In this document: in pieces, positions 48,600 to 57,301 of the stretch | How positions within the stretch are numbered: position 1 is the first letter of the stretch | How the letters are laid out: each line of letters opens with the position of its first letter | Assembly: GCA_965277875.1 (NCBI GenBank) | Contig: CBDIDV010000002.1 | Location: forward strand, 4,712,001-4,776,000 | From: CAWFQB01 sp965277875 | Lineage (GTDB): Bacteria; Armatimonadota; Chthonomonadetes; Chthonomonadales; Chthonomonadaceae | Length of the DNA stretch: 64,000 nucleotides | Direction of reading: 5' to 3' | The notes under the pieces: generated by a model | The model's database searches: none | What the model was told of the DNA's origin: nothing | Seen by the model: the letters and a program-made list of their open reading frames with translations, nothing else | Translations under genes and position numbers: made by a program

Positions 48600-49877
48600 G
48601 TGAACCAGCAAAGCGATCAGCAGCTATTGGGGCAGTATGTGCGAATGCGGTCGCAGCCCGCGTTCAGCGTCCTGACAGCTCGCTACGCCAATCTGGTATA
48701 CAGCATCTGCCTGCGGGAACTGCACTCCGCAACGCTTGCCGAAGACGCCGCGCAAAGCGTGTTTTTGCTGCTCGCGCAGCGGGCGGGCAGTCTGCAAAAC
48801 ACGAATGCCCTGGCGGGCTGGCTGTTCACTACCGCGCGGCTTGTGGCGCAGAACCTGCGGCGCGAGGAGCAGCGGCGGCGGCAGCGGGAGGAAAAAGCCA
48901 TGCAGGATTGGACGAGCGGCGCGGGTTCTCCTGCCATCTCCAATGCTATCTCGGAAGACCCCGCAGCGGCTTACGATTACGACGCGGCGTGGGGCGAACT
49001 GGAGCCGCATTTGCATGATGCCCTGGCCCGTTTGAAGCCCGAAGAACGTACTCTTGTCCTGCTAAGATTCGGCGAGGAACGTACCCTGGCGCAGAGCGGG
49101 GTTGTGTTGGGCATCTCGGAAAACACGGCCCGTATGCGCGTCAATCGCGCCCTGGAGAAATTGCGCCGACATCTGAGCAGCGCGGGCGTCGCGCTCTCCC
49201 TCGCCGCCCTGACCACGCTTCTCGCGCAAAAGGCCGCGCCCGCCGCGCCCGCCGCCCTGATGCAAAACCTTACAGGGCTTCATCCGGTCGCGAGCGGGGC
49301 GGCGGCAGGCGCGGGCGCAGCGTCCGGCGCGTCCGGCATCACTTCCTATGCGAAAGGAGTTTTGACCGCTATGGCCGCGAGTTCCACCAAAATCCTTGCG
49401 GGAGCGGGGCTGGCGACTGTGCTGGCCCTGACCGGCTGGCAGGGCGCGCGGGTTTATACCGTCCGTCATGTCGCCTGGAGCAAAAGCGAGATGTTCCGGC
49501 TGGAAATGCTGCTGCTGGACAGCACTATTGCGGCGAGCAAGCCCCGCGCCACAACGCCCGAAGAACTGGCGCAGGTGCGGAACCTGCTGCCTTATCTGGA
49601 CGCCGAACACCGCTCTATGCTGATCGGCATTCTGGGCAGCACGACTAAATATCACCCGAACGCCGACATCGTCCGCGCTACCCTGCTGGAGTACACCCAC
49701 GATCCTGCGGCGGAAGTACGCAACTCAGCGGCAGGGGATGTTGCTGTTTGTTCGCGAGGCAACACCGGCGTTCTGGAGCGATTACAGCAGATGCGCGACG
49801 ATCCCTCCGACCTGGTGCGCCGTAACTGGCCCGGCTACATCCGCCTGTACACCGGCCAAGACGTCCCCGACTGGTAG
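48600..49877 (+). CDS. ECF sigma factor with C-terminal membrane-spanning extension
   Basis: 425 residues from the GTG at 48600, chosen because GGAAGGAAAC lies just before it. The first 195 residues are an ECF sigma-70: region 2 (LLGQYVRMRSQPAFSVLTARYANLVYSICLR, then LAEDAAQSVFLLLAQRAGSL) and region 4 (LKPEERTLVLLRFGEERTLAQSGVVLGISENTARMRVNRALEKLRRHL). An Ala-rich linker leads to a transmembrane helix near residue 265-285 and a C-terminal domain of about 140 residues (EELAQVRNLLPYLDAEHRSML onwards) with weak HEAT-like character. Sigma factors fused to a membrane-anchored domain occur in planctomycetes, Verrucomicrobia and Armatimonadota, and may use the extension as a built-in sensor or anti-sigma. 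A pilin and a thioredoxin-like gene follow. Confidence 0.85.
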   Translation: MNQQSDQQLLGQYVRMRSQPAFSVLTARYANLVYSICLRELHSATLAEDAAQSVFLLLAQRAGSLQNTNALAGWLFTTARLVAQNLRREEQRRRQREEKAMQDWTSGAGSPAISNAISEDPAAAYDYDAAWGELEPHLHDALARLKPEERTLVLLRFGEERTLAQSGVVLGISENTARMRVNRALEKLRRHLSSAGVALSLAALTTLLAQKAAPAAPAALMQNLTGLHPVASGAAAGAGAASGASGITSYAKGVLTAMAASSTKILAGAGLATVLALTGWQGARVYTVRHVAWSKSEMFRLEMLLLDSTIAASKPRATTPEELAQVRNLLPYLDAEHRSMLIGILGSTTKYHPNADIVRATLLEYTHDPAAEVRNSAAGDVAVCSRGNTGVLERLQQMRDDPSDLVRRNWPGYIRLYTGQDVPDW

Positions 49878-49880
49878 AGC

Positions 49881-50024
49881 GTCTTGAACTCGGATTACAC
49901 GGATTAGAAGGATGGACAGGATCGCCGGTATTCCGATCTGACCTGTTTCTTAGAGGACGTACTGTAATCAGCAATACATCTAATCCTGTGCATCCTTCTA
50001 TTCCGTGTAATCCGAGTTCAAGAC
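49881..50024. repeat. 42-bp inverted repeats between sigma factor and pilin genes
   Basis: Arms 49881-49922 (starting GTCTTGAACTCGG) and 49983-50024 match at 40 of 42 positions in inverted orientation around a 60-base loop. The left arm starts three bases after the sigma-factor stop codon and the right arm ends 14 bases before the pilin ATG. Confidence 0.78.
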
Positions 50025-50038
50025 AAAGGCAGATCATC

Positions 50039-50710
50039 ATGAAATACACCTGTTCACAATCAAGCGCGAAAGCGAATACATGCGGGCGAGCGTTCAGCCT
50101 CGTGGAACTGCTCGTCGTCATAGCCATCATCGGCATCATCACGGCCCTGCTGTTTCCGGTCTTTGCCCGCGCCCGGCAGAAAACGGGCAATGAACTGTGC
50201 GTCAGCAACCTGCATCAGATTTACCTCGCCACGCAGTTGTATTTGCAGGACTACGATCATGTGTACCCGTTCGCGGTCACGGACAATACGCGGCGGCGGT
50301 ATCTGCAAGACCCGAAAAGCAAGTATGTCGTTGATTTACCCTACGCCAAGTATATACCCACGCTGCCCACCGTCCAGGCTATATTAGATCCGTATGACGG
50401 CAAAGCGCGGACGATCTTCCATTGCCCTTATGACACCCAGAAGAAGATCGCCTGGCTCCAGATAACGAATTGGGCCACGTATGGCGCGAGCTACTCTCTG
50501 GATGATTGGATCGGCCTGAACGGTCAGACCGAGGCCACAATAGAGCATTTCAGTCAGCGCGCGCTTGCCAACGATGTGCTAGCGGGCTGGCACACGCCCG
50601 AAGTCGAACCTGCCGACGACATGGGCAAGCGACGGGGCAACGTGCAGTACCTGGATGGGCATTGCAAGTCGGAGTGCTTTCAGGACTGCATGACCAAGTA
50701 TTACCCTTAG
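50039..50710 (+). CDS. Type IV pilin-like protein (prepilin N-methylation, H-X9-DG-like)
   Basis: 223 residues from the ATG at 50039. A hydrophilic leader of about 18 residues precedes the prepilin-peptidase site and the N-terminal helix FSLVELLVVIAIIGIITALLF, with Glu at mature position 5. The next segment FARARQKTGNELCVSNLHQIYLATQLYLQDYDHVYPF is typical of the DUF1559/H-X9-DG pseudopilins abundant in planctomycetes and Armatimonadota, and the C-terminal NVQYLDGHCK fits the H-x-D-G-type end. Such proteins are surface or pseudopilus components of unknown individual role. The 42-bp inverted repeat just upstream separates it from the ECF sigma factor. Confidence 0.85.
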   Translation: MKYTCSQSSAKANTCGRAFSLVELLVVIAIIGIITALLFPVFARARQKTGNELCVSNLHQIYLATQLYLQDYDHVYPFAVTDNTRRRYLQDPKSKYVVDLPYAKYIPTLPTVQAILDPYDGKARTIFHCPYDTQKKIAWLQITNWATYGASYSLDDWIGLNGQTEATIEHFSQRALANDVLAGWHTPEVEPADDMGKRRGNVQYLDGHCKSECFQDCMTKYYP

Positions 50711-50789
50711 AGGCGTCCGCATTATCCTATCTCATTGCATCTTATTTCATTGCATCGGGCTTGCCACGCCAACGAACGGAAACACAAAC

Positions 50790-52211
50790 ATGACACGAAC
50801 AAGTACACAGGCGAGATCGGCAGCGAACCTTCTGGCCGGGGTGGGCGTATGCCTTGCGCTGTGCGGCGGGCAGGCGCGGATAAACGCGCAAACCGCAAAA
50901 CCCGCCGGCGGCGCGACGGACAGCACGAACGCCGCGCCTGCGGCAAAATCCTCTGACAAGCCCGCCGACACGCCAACCACGGCCCCGCCTCAGATAGACA
51001 AAAAAGCGATGGCCCTTCTGAAGCGCAATCAGCAGGCCATGTTCGCGCTCAAAACGTATGCGGTCGAGTGCCGCTCCACGCAGATACGGGAACATCCCCG
51101 CCCCGGCTTTACACACTTTGAGTACGAACTGTCCACGCTCGTGGCCGAAAAGCCGAACCGGCAGCGCTACGAGCATTGGTACATGCGCCAGCCTGACAAA
51201 CCGACTGTAAGCTGGAGCGAAAAGCCCAAACAGTTTGTGCCGGACAACGTATTTTCCTGCGACGGCACGACCCGCCTGCAGGAGTTCGGCAACCGCTACC
51301 GCCTGAGCAAACTTGTATCCCCTAAGTACATGGGAACGTTGCTGGAACCGTGGGGCGGGTTCTACGAGACCGACGATGCGCCTCTCTCAACGATAGAGCG
51401 AGCGCGTAAACAAAATTGTCTGCGCGTGGTGCGCTTGGACGGGCGCGAGGACGTGAACGGCATATTGTGCGACAAGGTGTTCGCGCAGTACGATAGTGCG
51501 TATGCGGGCAATGCGATGCACTACCAGGTCACCTGGTACTTTGGGCCGGATGGTTTGACGCGGCGCTGCGTAGACAGTGTGGATGTCAACGACGGCGGCT
51601 TTACCAATGACAGCATCCTCGTCAACCTGCGCGTCAATGAACCCGCCGACCAGACCCTGTTCGCGTATACGCCGCCCAAAGGCGTCTCGCTGATGGTCGA
51701 AGAGCCGCCCCTGCCTCTCCTCGCAAACGGCACGACAGCCCCGGACATCACGGGCCAGGACAGTCGCGGCAGGCCGGTCAAGCTGGCCGACCTGCGGGGC
51801 AAAATCGTTGTCGTAGATTTCTGGGCGAGTTGGTGTGTGCCGTGCAACGCGGCCATGCCCCACAATCAGGCCGTCATCAAAAAACTGCAGGCCGAGGGTC
51901 TGCCCGTAGTCATGCTGGCCGTAGACAACGCCGACACCCGTGTGGCCTTTGACAACTGGATCAAAAGCCGGAGCAAGGCGTTTCCGGGATTGCAATTCGT
52001 ATTCGTGCCGGCGAGCGACACGGTCAGCGGGCAGTACAAAGCCTCCACGATCCCCACGCAGTACGTGCTGGACAAAAACGGCGTGGTTCGCGCCGGATTT
52101 ATGGGTTATAGCGGGCCGACCGACGATCTGGAAAAAGCCGTTCGCGCTGCCCTCGCATCCGACAAGACGCAAGCGCCAGACAAGACCACGGCTGCCGCAC
52201 AAAAACGCTGA
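50790..52211 (+). CDS. Exported TlpA-like thioredoxin with N-terminal LolA/DUF2092-like domain
   Basis: 473 residues. A signal peptide (NLLAGVGVCLALCGG) is followed by an Ala/Thr/Pro-rich linker, then a domain of about 250 residues (MFALKTYAVECRSTQI ... DGREDVNGILCDKVFAQY ... YFGPDGLTRRCVDSV) that resembles the LolA-like fold of DUF2092. The last 180 residues are a thioredoxin fold of the TlpA/AhpC-TSA group: APDITGQDSRGRPVKLADLRGKIVVVDFWASWCVPC with the redox Cys pair near 349/352, and the cis-Pro in STIPTQYVLD. Extracytoplasmic disulfide reduction is likely. It follows the pilin gene by 79 bases and may act on its cysteines, but this is only suggestive. Confidence 0.85.
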   Translation: MTRTSTQARSAANLLAGVGVCLALCGGQARINAQTAKPAGGATDSTNAAPAAKSSDKPADTPTTAPPQIDKKAMALLKRNQQAMFALKTYAVECRSTQIREHPRPGFTHFEYELSTLVAEKPNRQRYEHWYMRQPDKPTVSWSEKPKQFVPDNVFSCDGTTRLQEFGNRYRLSKLVSPKYMGTLLEPWGGFYETDDAPLSTIERARKQNCLRVVRLDGREDVNGILCDKVFAQYDSAYAGNAMHYQVTWYFGPDGLTRRCVDSVDVNDGGFTNDSILVNLRVNEPADQTLFAYTPPKGVSLMVEEPPLPLLANGTTAPDITGQDSRGRPVKLADLRGKIVVVDFWASWCVPCNAAMPHNQAVIKKLQAEGLPVVMLAVDNADTRVAFDNWIKSRSKAFPGLQFVFVPASDTVSGQYKASTIPTQYVLDKNGVVRAGFMGYSGPTDDLEKAVRAALASDKTQAPDKTTAAAQKR

Positions 52212-52238
52212 CACGGCAAAACACAGGCCGCACAATAC

Positions 52239-52270
52239 CGACCGCGCAAGCGTCTATGCCTGCGCGGTCG
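52239..52270 (+). terminator. Hairpin downstream of the TlpA-like gene
   Basis: CGACCGCGCA and TGCGCGGTCG form a perfect 10-bp stem with a 12-base loop, 28 bases after the stop; no T run follows. Confidence 0.35.
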
Positions 52271-52374
52271 CTTGCCGCCGCGCGCCGGCAGAAGACTATC
52301 CTGAATTGCATACCATGCCTGCCCGCTTTTCCTCCCTCTTTTTCCTTTTTGTTCTTCCTGCTTTGGCCGAGTTA

Positions 52375-52383
52375 TGGTATAAT
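52375..52383 (+). promoter_or_regulatory. Extended -10 promoter for the small zinc-ribbon gene
   Basis: TGGTATAAT is a perfect -10 with the TGn extension, 141 bases before the ATG at 52524; the -35 region is weak. The implied leader of about 135 nt ends in a strong GGAGG ribosome-binding site. Confidence 0.55.
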
Positions 52384-52523
52384 AAACCTGTGTGGAAAGT
52401 TGCGAAACACCGACACAATAAGCACACAACGCAAATTCCGCTCCTGATGTTGCGTGGCGCGACCGTCTTAGCGCGAGCTTTCGGCCATCGAAGTTACGTG
52501 CTGCGGTACGGAGGTTTCCCGGT

Positions 52524-52844
52524 ATGAAGACCAGCCTGAAGTGCCATTGTGGTCAGCGCATCCTGCGCCGCGACGTGATGCAGCAGGGGATGTATGTAAG
52601 GCAGGTCGGCCCCAGCTATGTGTATGTCAAATACCGCTGTTCCCGCTGCAAGAAACTTGGCGAGCACTTTGTCAAGCAGGAAGAGTGGGAAGACAGTATG
52701 CTGAGGGAAAACACCAGCGATGTGGCCGAACCCGAAAAAGAGCGGCTTGCCGGCCTGGGCGCGATCACACTGGACGAAATGAGCAGCTTCCATCACGCCC
52801 TGGAAGGTCTCAACGCTATTCCCAACCTGCTTAACGAAGAGTAG
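52524..52844 (+). CDS. Small zinc-ribbon protein of unknown function
   Basis: 106 residues with GGAGG eight bases before the ATG. Two Cys pairs form a probable zinc ribbon: C-x-C (LKCHCGQRIL) and C-x2-C (YRCSRCKKLG), about 30 residues apart, connected by a strand-rich stretch (MYVRQVGPSYVYVKY). The C-terminal half is acidic and helical (ITLDEMSSFHHALEGLNAIPNLLNEE). No known family is recognised with confidence. It has its own extended -10 promoter and a strong terminator, so it is a free-standing gene and probably well expressed. Confidence 0.65.
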   Translation: MKTSLKCHCGQRILRRDVMQQGMYVRQVGPSYVYVKYRCSRCKKLGEHFVKQEEWEDSMLRENTSDVAEPEKERLAGLGAITLDEMSSFHHALEGLNAIPNLLNEE

Positions 52845-52967
52845 ACAACGAAGAGCGGACGGCAAAAAGCAGACAGCGGTTGTCGGCAAATCAAAGCGAT
52901 GACTGATGCTGTAGTACATCGCCTGCATCTGTAGCCTGACCCATAAAATCATACAAATCAAAATTCA

Positions 52968-52995
52968 AGAGCGATGCGCCTGCATCGCTCTTTTT
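52968..52995 (+). terminator. Strong intrinsic terminator of the zinc-ribbon gene
   Basis: GAGCGATGC/GCATCGCTC stem with a GCCT loop followed by TTTTT. The sequence just before it (AAAATCATACAAATC) belongs to the AT-rich repeat class also seen beside the second IS. Confidence 0.85.
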
Positions 52996-53100
52996 ACAGT
53001 TTGCGGCTCAATATAAGGCCGCCTTCCCGTCCTTAGCTTGCCTGCTTGATTGCCTATTGTCTCTGTTCTCAAACAACCCTGTATCCTGCGAGGAACCCGA

Positions 53101-53595
53101 ATGCACCTGTATTTTCTGCGTCACGGCAAAGCCGAAGAACATGCCGCCGACCGGCCCGACCACGACCGCCATCTGGTCGAGCGGGGCGTCGCGGACGCCA
53201 AGATCATCGCCGACCTGCTCAAAATGATCGCCGTCGTGCCGGACGCCGTTTACACCAGCCCGTACCCGCGCGCTCAAGAAACAGCCCGCATCGTGGCGGA
53301 AACCCTGAACGTGCCACGCGCCCTGAGCGAGCGGGCGGAATTGGAGGCCGGACGCTTCAACATGGGCGGCCTGCAAAAACTGGTTTCCACCCACAAGAAA
53401 GACGCCGTCCTGCTGTTTACGGGGCATGAGCCGGATCTGAGCGAGATCATCCATCTGCTGTGCGGGGCGCAGTGCGAGATGAAAACAGCCTCGCTCGCCT
53501 GCATCGGCGCGGATCGCGCCGAGCCGGGGCATGGCGTCCTGCACTGGCTGCTCGCTCCCAAACTGCTGCGCGGCCCCTCGCATCCCGATATGTAA
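53101..53595 (+). CDS. sixA: SixA-type phosphohistidine phosphatase
   Basis: 164 residues from the ATG at 53101, with GAGGAA before it. Histidine-phosphatase superfamily: the catalytic RHG (Arg7-His8-Gly9) opens the protein (MHLYFLRHGKAEEH), the second Arg is in TSPYPRAQETA, and the second His is in FTGHEPDLSEI. The length and the D-x-x-R-x-L-x-x-x-G pattern after RHG match SixA, which removes phosphate from phosphohistidines of HPt domains or the nitrogen-type PTS. No target HPt gene is nearby. Cytoplasmic. Confidence 0.86.
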   Translation: MHLYFLRHGKAEEHAADRPDHDRHLVERGVADAKIIADLLKMIAVVPDAVYTSPYPRAQETARIVAETLNVPRALSERAELEAGRFNMGGLQKLVSTHKKDAVLLFTGHEPDLSEIIHLLCGAQCEMKTASLACIGADRAEPGHGVLHWLLAPKLLRGPSHPDM

Positions 53596-53658
53596 CTTCA
53601 AAGCGCAGCGCTGCGCCTGCCCTCGCAGTTTGCGCCCCCGGCACGATCATGTGAAGTG

Positions 53659-53859
53659 TCAGCAGGGAAAGCGCTCGTAAAAGAACGTGTCGAACAGATA
53701 CTTGCCCGTCAGTACGATGGCGGCAAAGACCACGACCGCGTTTTTATAGCGCAGAAGGTCGTCTCCCGGCGTGTCAGGAAGCAGTATCAGCAGCCACGCG
53801 CCCAGATATACCATAAGCAGGCGACTGCCAAGTCGCGCCAACCGCTGTATCCACTTCAT
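53659..53859 (-). CDS. Small membrane protein (66 aa)
   Basis: 66 residues with GGGAAGG before the ATG. A basic N-terminus (MKWIQRLARLGSR) leads into a hydrophobic helix (LLMVYLGAWLLILL), a short polar loop with TPGDD, and a second helix (AVVVFAAIVLTGKYLF). I do not recognise a family. It is a single gene on the minus strand between two plus-strand genes and has a good ribosome-binding site, which supports it as real. Confidence 0.55.
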   Translation of the reverse strand: MKWIQRLARLGSRLLMVYLGAWLLILLPDTPGDDLLRYKNAVVVFAAIVLTGKYLFDTFFYERFPC

Positions 53860-54090
53860 AATGCCTTCCCTCTTGTTGTGCCGTCGTGCCGCTGGCTTCG
53901 CTTTCTCAGCGGAAAAGCGAAATGTATCTCATAGTACCAGACGCAGGCGTAAATCAGGCAGGAATTTTGCCCCGCTCGCACAAACCTTGCTGTATCAAAG
54001 CCTGCTGCCCCGCATTCGCGCCCCGGCTTATGACGGCGCGCAGCAGATTCGATAACACACCCCGGCAAAGAAGCAAGGAGAGAAAGCCTC

Positions 54091-55425
54091 ATGACACGGA
54101 ATAGAACGTTAAGATGGACTCGCGCCCTGTTTGCCGCCGCGCTCGCCTGCGCGCCCCTGATTGTTCGCGCGCAGGACGCGCCGTTCACCCCCGCCATTCT
54201 GCAAAAAGCCCTGGACGCGCGCCCCGACAACGCGGCGGCCTCACAACTCGCCCAGCGTATACGGGTCCTGGCCGGCAGCCAGGACTTGACGAAAGGAATG
54301 CGCCCCGTAGCGGATTTCTCAGGGGCCACCGCTTCCATGACGGAGAGCGTTGGCCCACGGGATGCCGTGATCGGCTTTGCCATCGAAACCACAGCCGGTT
54401 TTCCCACCGTGCAGGCCCGCACAGGTGATGTTGTCCGCACCGTTGCGCTGTCCCGACTGGGCGACACCAACATCTATGCGGGAACGCTGCGCTATGCAGG
54501 CGCAAACGTGTCGCCATTCGCCACGGGCGTGGGGATGGTCTATACCTATTCCATAGACGGGAAACCTGTGGACAGGCGGCAGCGCAATGGCAATCCTGAC
54601 GACACCTTTGAGGCGTATCCGCCCAACCCTGAAACTCAGGCCAGACAGAACGACCCCAAAGGCGTACTGACCAAGCAGGCCAACTGGAAAAGCGTTATCT
54701 TCCCCAATACGGATCGCGAGTGGTGGGTGTACGTGCCGGCGCAGTACAAGCCCGAAAACCCGGCCTGCGTGATGATCTTCCAGGATGGCGCGGGCTACCG
54801 GGAGGCCGTGTCGCGCATCGCCGACCATCTGATCGCCAGAGGGGAAATGCCCGTTACGGTCGGCATCTTCATCCAGCCGGGGAACCTGCCGCCCGGCCAG
54901 AGCGCGCCGGGCAACCGGGGCGAGCGCAGTTTCGAGTACGATACGCGCAGCGACCAGTACGCCCGCTTCCTGCTCGAAGAGATTCTGCCCGAAGTGGAAA
55001 AGACCGTGAAGCTCAAACACGACGCGCCCAGCCGCATGGTGGCCGGCCTGAGCAGCGGTTCCACAGCCGCGTTCGGCTGCGCGTGGTATCGGCCCGATCA
55101 GTTCGGCAAGGTGCTGTCGTGGATCGGCAGCTTCACCGACCTGTCGCCGGGGGAAAGCGGCATCGAGGGCGCGCACAACTACCCGTTCCTCATCCGCCGC
55201 CTCAAAGATGACGACCCGCGCCTCAAGATGCGCGTGTTCTTGCAGGACGGCGCAAACGACCTGGACAACCCGTTCGGCAACTGGCCTCTCGCCAACCAGA
55301 CGATGGCGAAAGCGCTGGCCTTCAAGCACATGGACTACAAGTTCGTGCTGGGCGGCGGCTTTCACAGCGGCAGCCACGGCAACGCCATGCTTCCTGAAAC
55401 CCTGCGCTGGATGTGGCGGCAATAA
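54091..55425 (+). CDS. Exported enterochelin-esterase-like alpha/beta hydrolase
   Basis: 444 residues. A signal peptide (ALFAAALACAPLIVRA-Q) is followed by an N-terminal beta-rich domain (about residues 70-180) and an esterase-D/Fes-like catalytic domain. The nucleophile is Ser in GLSSGSTAAFG (about residue 320), the acid probably Asp in QDGANDLDN, and the base His in GGGFHSGSHG near the C-terminus. The WWVYVPAQYKPENPACVMIFQDG start of the domain is typical of Fes/IroE and CE1-type esterases. Substrates of relatives include ferric siderophores and feruloyl-polysaccharides; with a CE15 enzyme elsewhere in the window, a polysaccharide role is plausible but not established. Confidence 0.83.
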   Translation: MTRNRTLRWTRALFAAALACAPLIVRAQDAPFTPAILQKALDARPDNAAASQLAQRIRVLAGSQDLTKGMRPVADFSGATASMTESVGPRDAVIGFAIETTAGFPTVQARTGDVVRTVALSRLGDTNIYAGTLRYAGANVSPFATGVGMVYTYSIDGKPVDRRQRNGNPDDTFEAYPPNPETQARQNDPKGVLTKQANWKSVIFPNTDREWWVYVPAQYKPENPACVMIFQDGAGYREAVSRIADHLIARGEMPVTVGIFIQPGNLPPGQSAPGNRGERSFEYDTRSDQYARFLLEEILPEVEKTVKLKHDAPSRMVAGLSSGSTAAFGCAWYRPDQFGKVLSWIGSFTDLSPGESGIEGAHNYPFLIRRLKDDDPRLKMRVFLQDGANDLDNPFGNWPLANQTMAKALAFKHMDYKFVLGGGFHSGSHGNAMLPETLRWMWRQ

Positions 55426-55430
55426 AAGAG

Positions 55431-55539
55431 AGGGTTCAGGATCCAGGGGGCAGGGACAATGCGCTCATCCAACAGAGCATTGCCCTGCTTCCTTTGTCCT
55501 TCGCTTCGCGTGTATGCCTACCCCTGAATCCTGAACCCT
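55431..55539 (+). repeat. Stem-loop element flanking flagellin, copy 1
   Basis: Ends AGGGTTCAGGATCCAGGGG and CCCCTGAATCCTGAACCCT pair at 18 of 19 positions. Inside, CAGGGACAATGC and GCATTGCCCTG form a second stem. A direct copy lies at 57302-57406. Confidence 0.78.
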
Positions 55540-55787
55540 GAAAAAACATGTTAAACTCGCATTCCTTCGTGGAATAAGTTGTGTAAGTGACCGACCCAGA
55601 CCGTTCGCAGCGCGCAGGAACCTGCAAAACGCAGCTTTCCGCCCGTCATGCAAAACCGTTCGGCGCGGTGGGCCGACATTTTTGAAAGCCCCGTTCGCCT
55701 GAGCCTGTCACAATAAACACCGACAGTATGGGCGAATTCGCGGCGGGATGCCGCGCAGCACACACATCACGGAGGAGATTTTTACAG
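55540..55787 (+). promoter_or_regulatory. Flagellin upstream region
   Basis: About 250 bases between the first stem-loop element and the flagellin ATG. TAAACTCG (from 55552) and TGGAATAA are arranged roughly like a sigma-28 flagellar promoter (TAAA then GCCGATAA), but the match is poor and the spacing one base short. A strong GGAGGAG site precedes the start codon. Confidence 0.3.
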
Positions 55788-57296
55788 ATGAGTTTGCAGA
55801 TCAACACCAACGTCACCGCGCTCAACGCCCTTGACAACCTGACCAATGTATCCAACAACGTTTCGAGCAGTATCGAGAAACTGTCGTCGGGCCTGCGCAT
55901 CAACCGCGCCAGCGACGATCCGGCAGGGCTGATCATCTCGGAAAGCCTGCGCGCGCAGATAGACGGCCTGAACCAGGCCGTCAGCAACAGCCAGGACGCC
56001 ACCAACCTGATCAAGACGTCGGAAGGCGCGCTGACCGAAGTCAACACCCTGCTCAGAAACGTGCGCCAGCTTGCCGTTCACGCCGCCAACACCGGCGTCA
56101 ACGACCAGACAGCGGTACAGGCCGACCAGTCGCAGATCAGCAGCAGCATCGCCAGCATCGAGCGCATCGCCGAGCAGACGCAGTTCGGAACCAAGCACCT
56201 TCTGGATGGTTCATCGGGTATTGCTTCCAATGTAGTAGATACCAAGAACATCGCGGGCGTCAACATCGGCGGCACGTTCAACAATCTCGCCACGCAGACC
56301 GGAACCGTCAACGTCGTCGTCAGCAGTGTCGCCACCCGCGCCCAGGTCAACGGCAGCGCGCTCGCCACGTATGCCAGCGTCAACGCCAGCATCAGCACGG
56401 TCAATGGCGTGCGCACCGGCAGCGGCGGCACGGTCGTCCTCAACGGCCAGAGCATCTCTGTCGGCGGCTCGGACACGGTACAGACGCTCATCAACAAGAT
56501 CAACAACCTGGCCGGAACGACGGGCGTAAGCGCCGACTTCACCAGCGGCAACGGTTCGGGCGCAATCGTCCTGACGCAGCAGAACTACGGCAGCAATTTT
56601 GCCATCAACGAGAGCGAGAGTTCTACCATTCTCACGGGTTCCGGCTCGCCCACGCTCGTCAAGGGCAACAACGCGACCGTCACGGTCATCGCCTCCGCCC
56701 TTGTCAACGGTGCGGTTCAAAGTGTGGTCGCCACCTTCACAGGCGGGCGCGCTGCGAGCGACAGCGGCCTGCGCGTTACAGACAGCACAGGCAACAGCAT
56801 CCTGCTTACGGAAGGAGCGTTGAGCAATTACAGCGCCACAACGCCTGTTCAACTGACGGTCGGCTCGATCACATCGGGCAGTCTGCAGTTCCAGATCGGC
56901 GGCAACGCGGGGCAGTCGGTCACGGCCAGCCTGGGCAACATCCGCACCACCAACCTGGGCAACACGAGCATCGCGGGGCAGAACCTGTCCACGATTGACG
57001 TGACCACGGCAGCGGGGGCGAACAACGCTATCCAGATCACGGACGAGGCCATCAGCCAGGTGACGCAGTTGCGGGCCAACCTGGGTTCGTTCCAGAAGAA
57101 CACGCTGGAGAGTACCATCCGCTACCTGGGCGTAGGCGTCGAGAACCTGAGCGCGTCGGAGAGCCAGATACGCGATACCAACGTGGCTTCGGAAGTCGTG
57201 AACCTGACCAAGAACCAGATCATCCAGCAGGCGGCGACCTCGGTCTTGGCGCAGGCCAACCAGGCTCCGCAACAGGTACTGAGTTTGCTGCGATAA
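55788..57296 (+). CDS. fliC: Flagellin
   Basis: 502 residues from the ATG at 55788, with GGAGGAG before it. The N-terminal D0/D1 region (MSLQINTNVTALNALDNL, then SSGLRINRASDDPAGLIISESLRAQIDGLNQA and RQLAVHAANTG) and the C-terminal D1/D0 region (ESTIRYLGVGVENLSASESQIRDTNVASE, ending QANQAPQQVLSLLR) match flagellins, including the terminal Leu-Leu-Arg. The central variable region (about 150-415) is Ser/Thr/Gly/Asn-rich and beta-stranded and forms the exposed surface. It is exported through the flagellar type III apparatus. No other flagellar gene is adjacent. It is bracketed by two direct copies of a stem-loop element. Confidence 0.95.
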   Translation: MSLQINTNVTALNALDNLTNVSNNVSSSIEKLSSGLRINRASDDPAGLIISESLRAQIDGLNQAVSNSQDATNLIKTSEGALTEVNTLLRNVRQLAVHAANTGVNDQTAVQADQSQISSSIASIERIAEQTQFGTKHLLDGSSGIASNVVDTKNIAGVNIGGTFNNLATQTGTVNVVVSSVATRAQVNGSALATYASVNASISTVNGVRTGSGGTVVLNGQSISVGGSDTVQTLINKINNLAGTTGVSADFTSGNGSGAIVLTQQNYGSNFAINESESSTILTGSGSPTLVKGNNATVTVIASALVNGAVQSVVATFTGGRAASDSGLRVTDSTGNSILLTEGALSNYSATTPVQLTVGSITSGSLQFQIGGNAGQSVTASLGNIRTTNLGNTSIAGQNLSTIDVTTAAGANNAIQITDEAISQVTQLRANLGSFQKNTLESTIRYLGVGVENLSASESQIRDTNVASEVVNLTKNQIIQQAATSVLAQANQAPQQVLSLLR

Positions 57297-57301
57297 AATA
57301 A

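Noticed and set aside
55552..55575. Sigma-28 flagellar promoter for flagellin
   Set aside because: TAAACTCG and TGGAATAA resemble the consensus only at their cores and the spacing is one base short; kept only as a note in the upstream-region entry.
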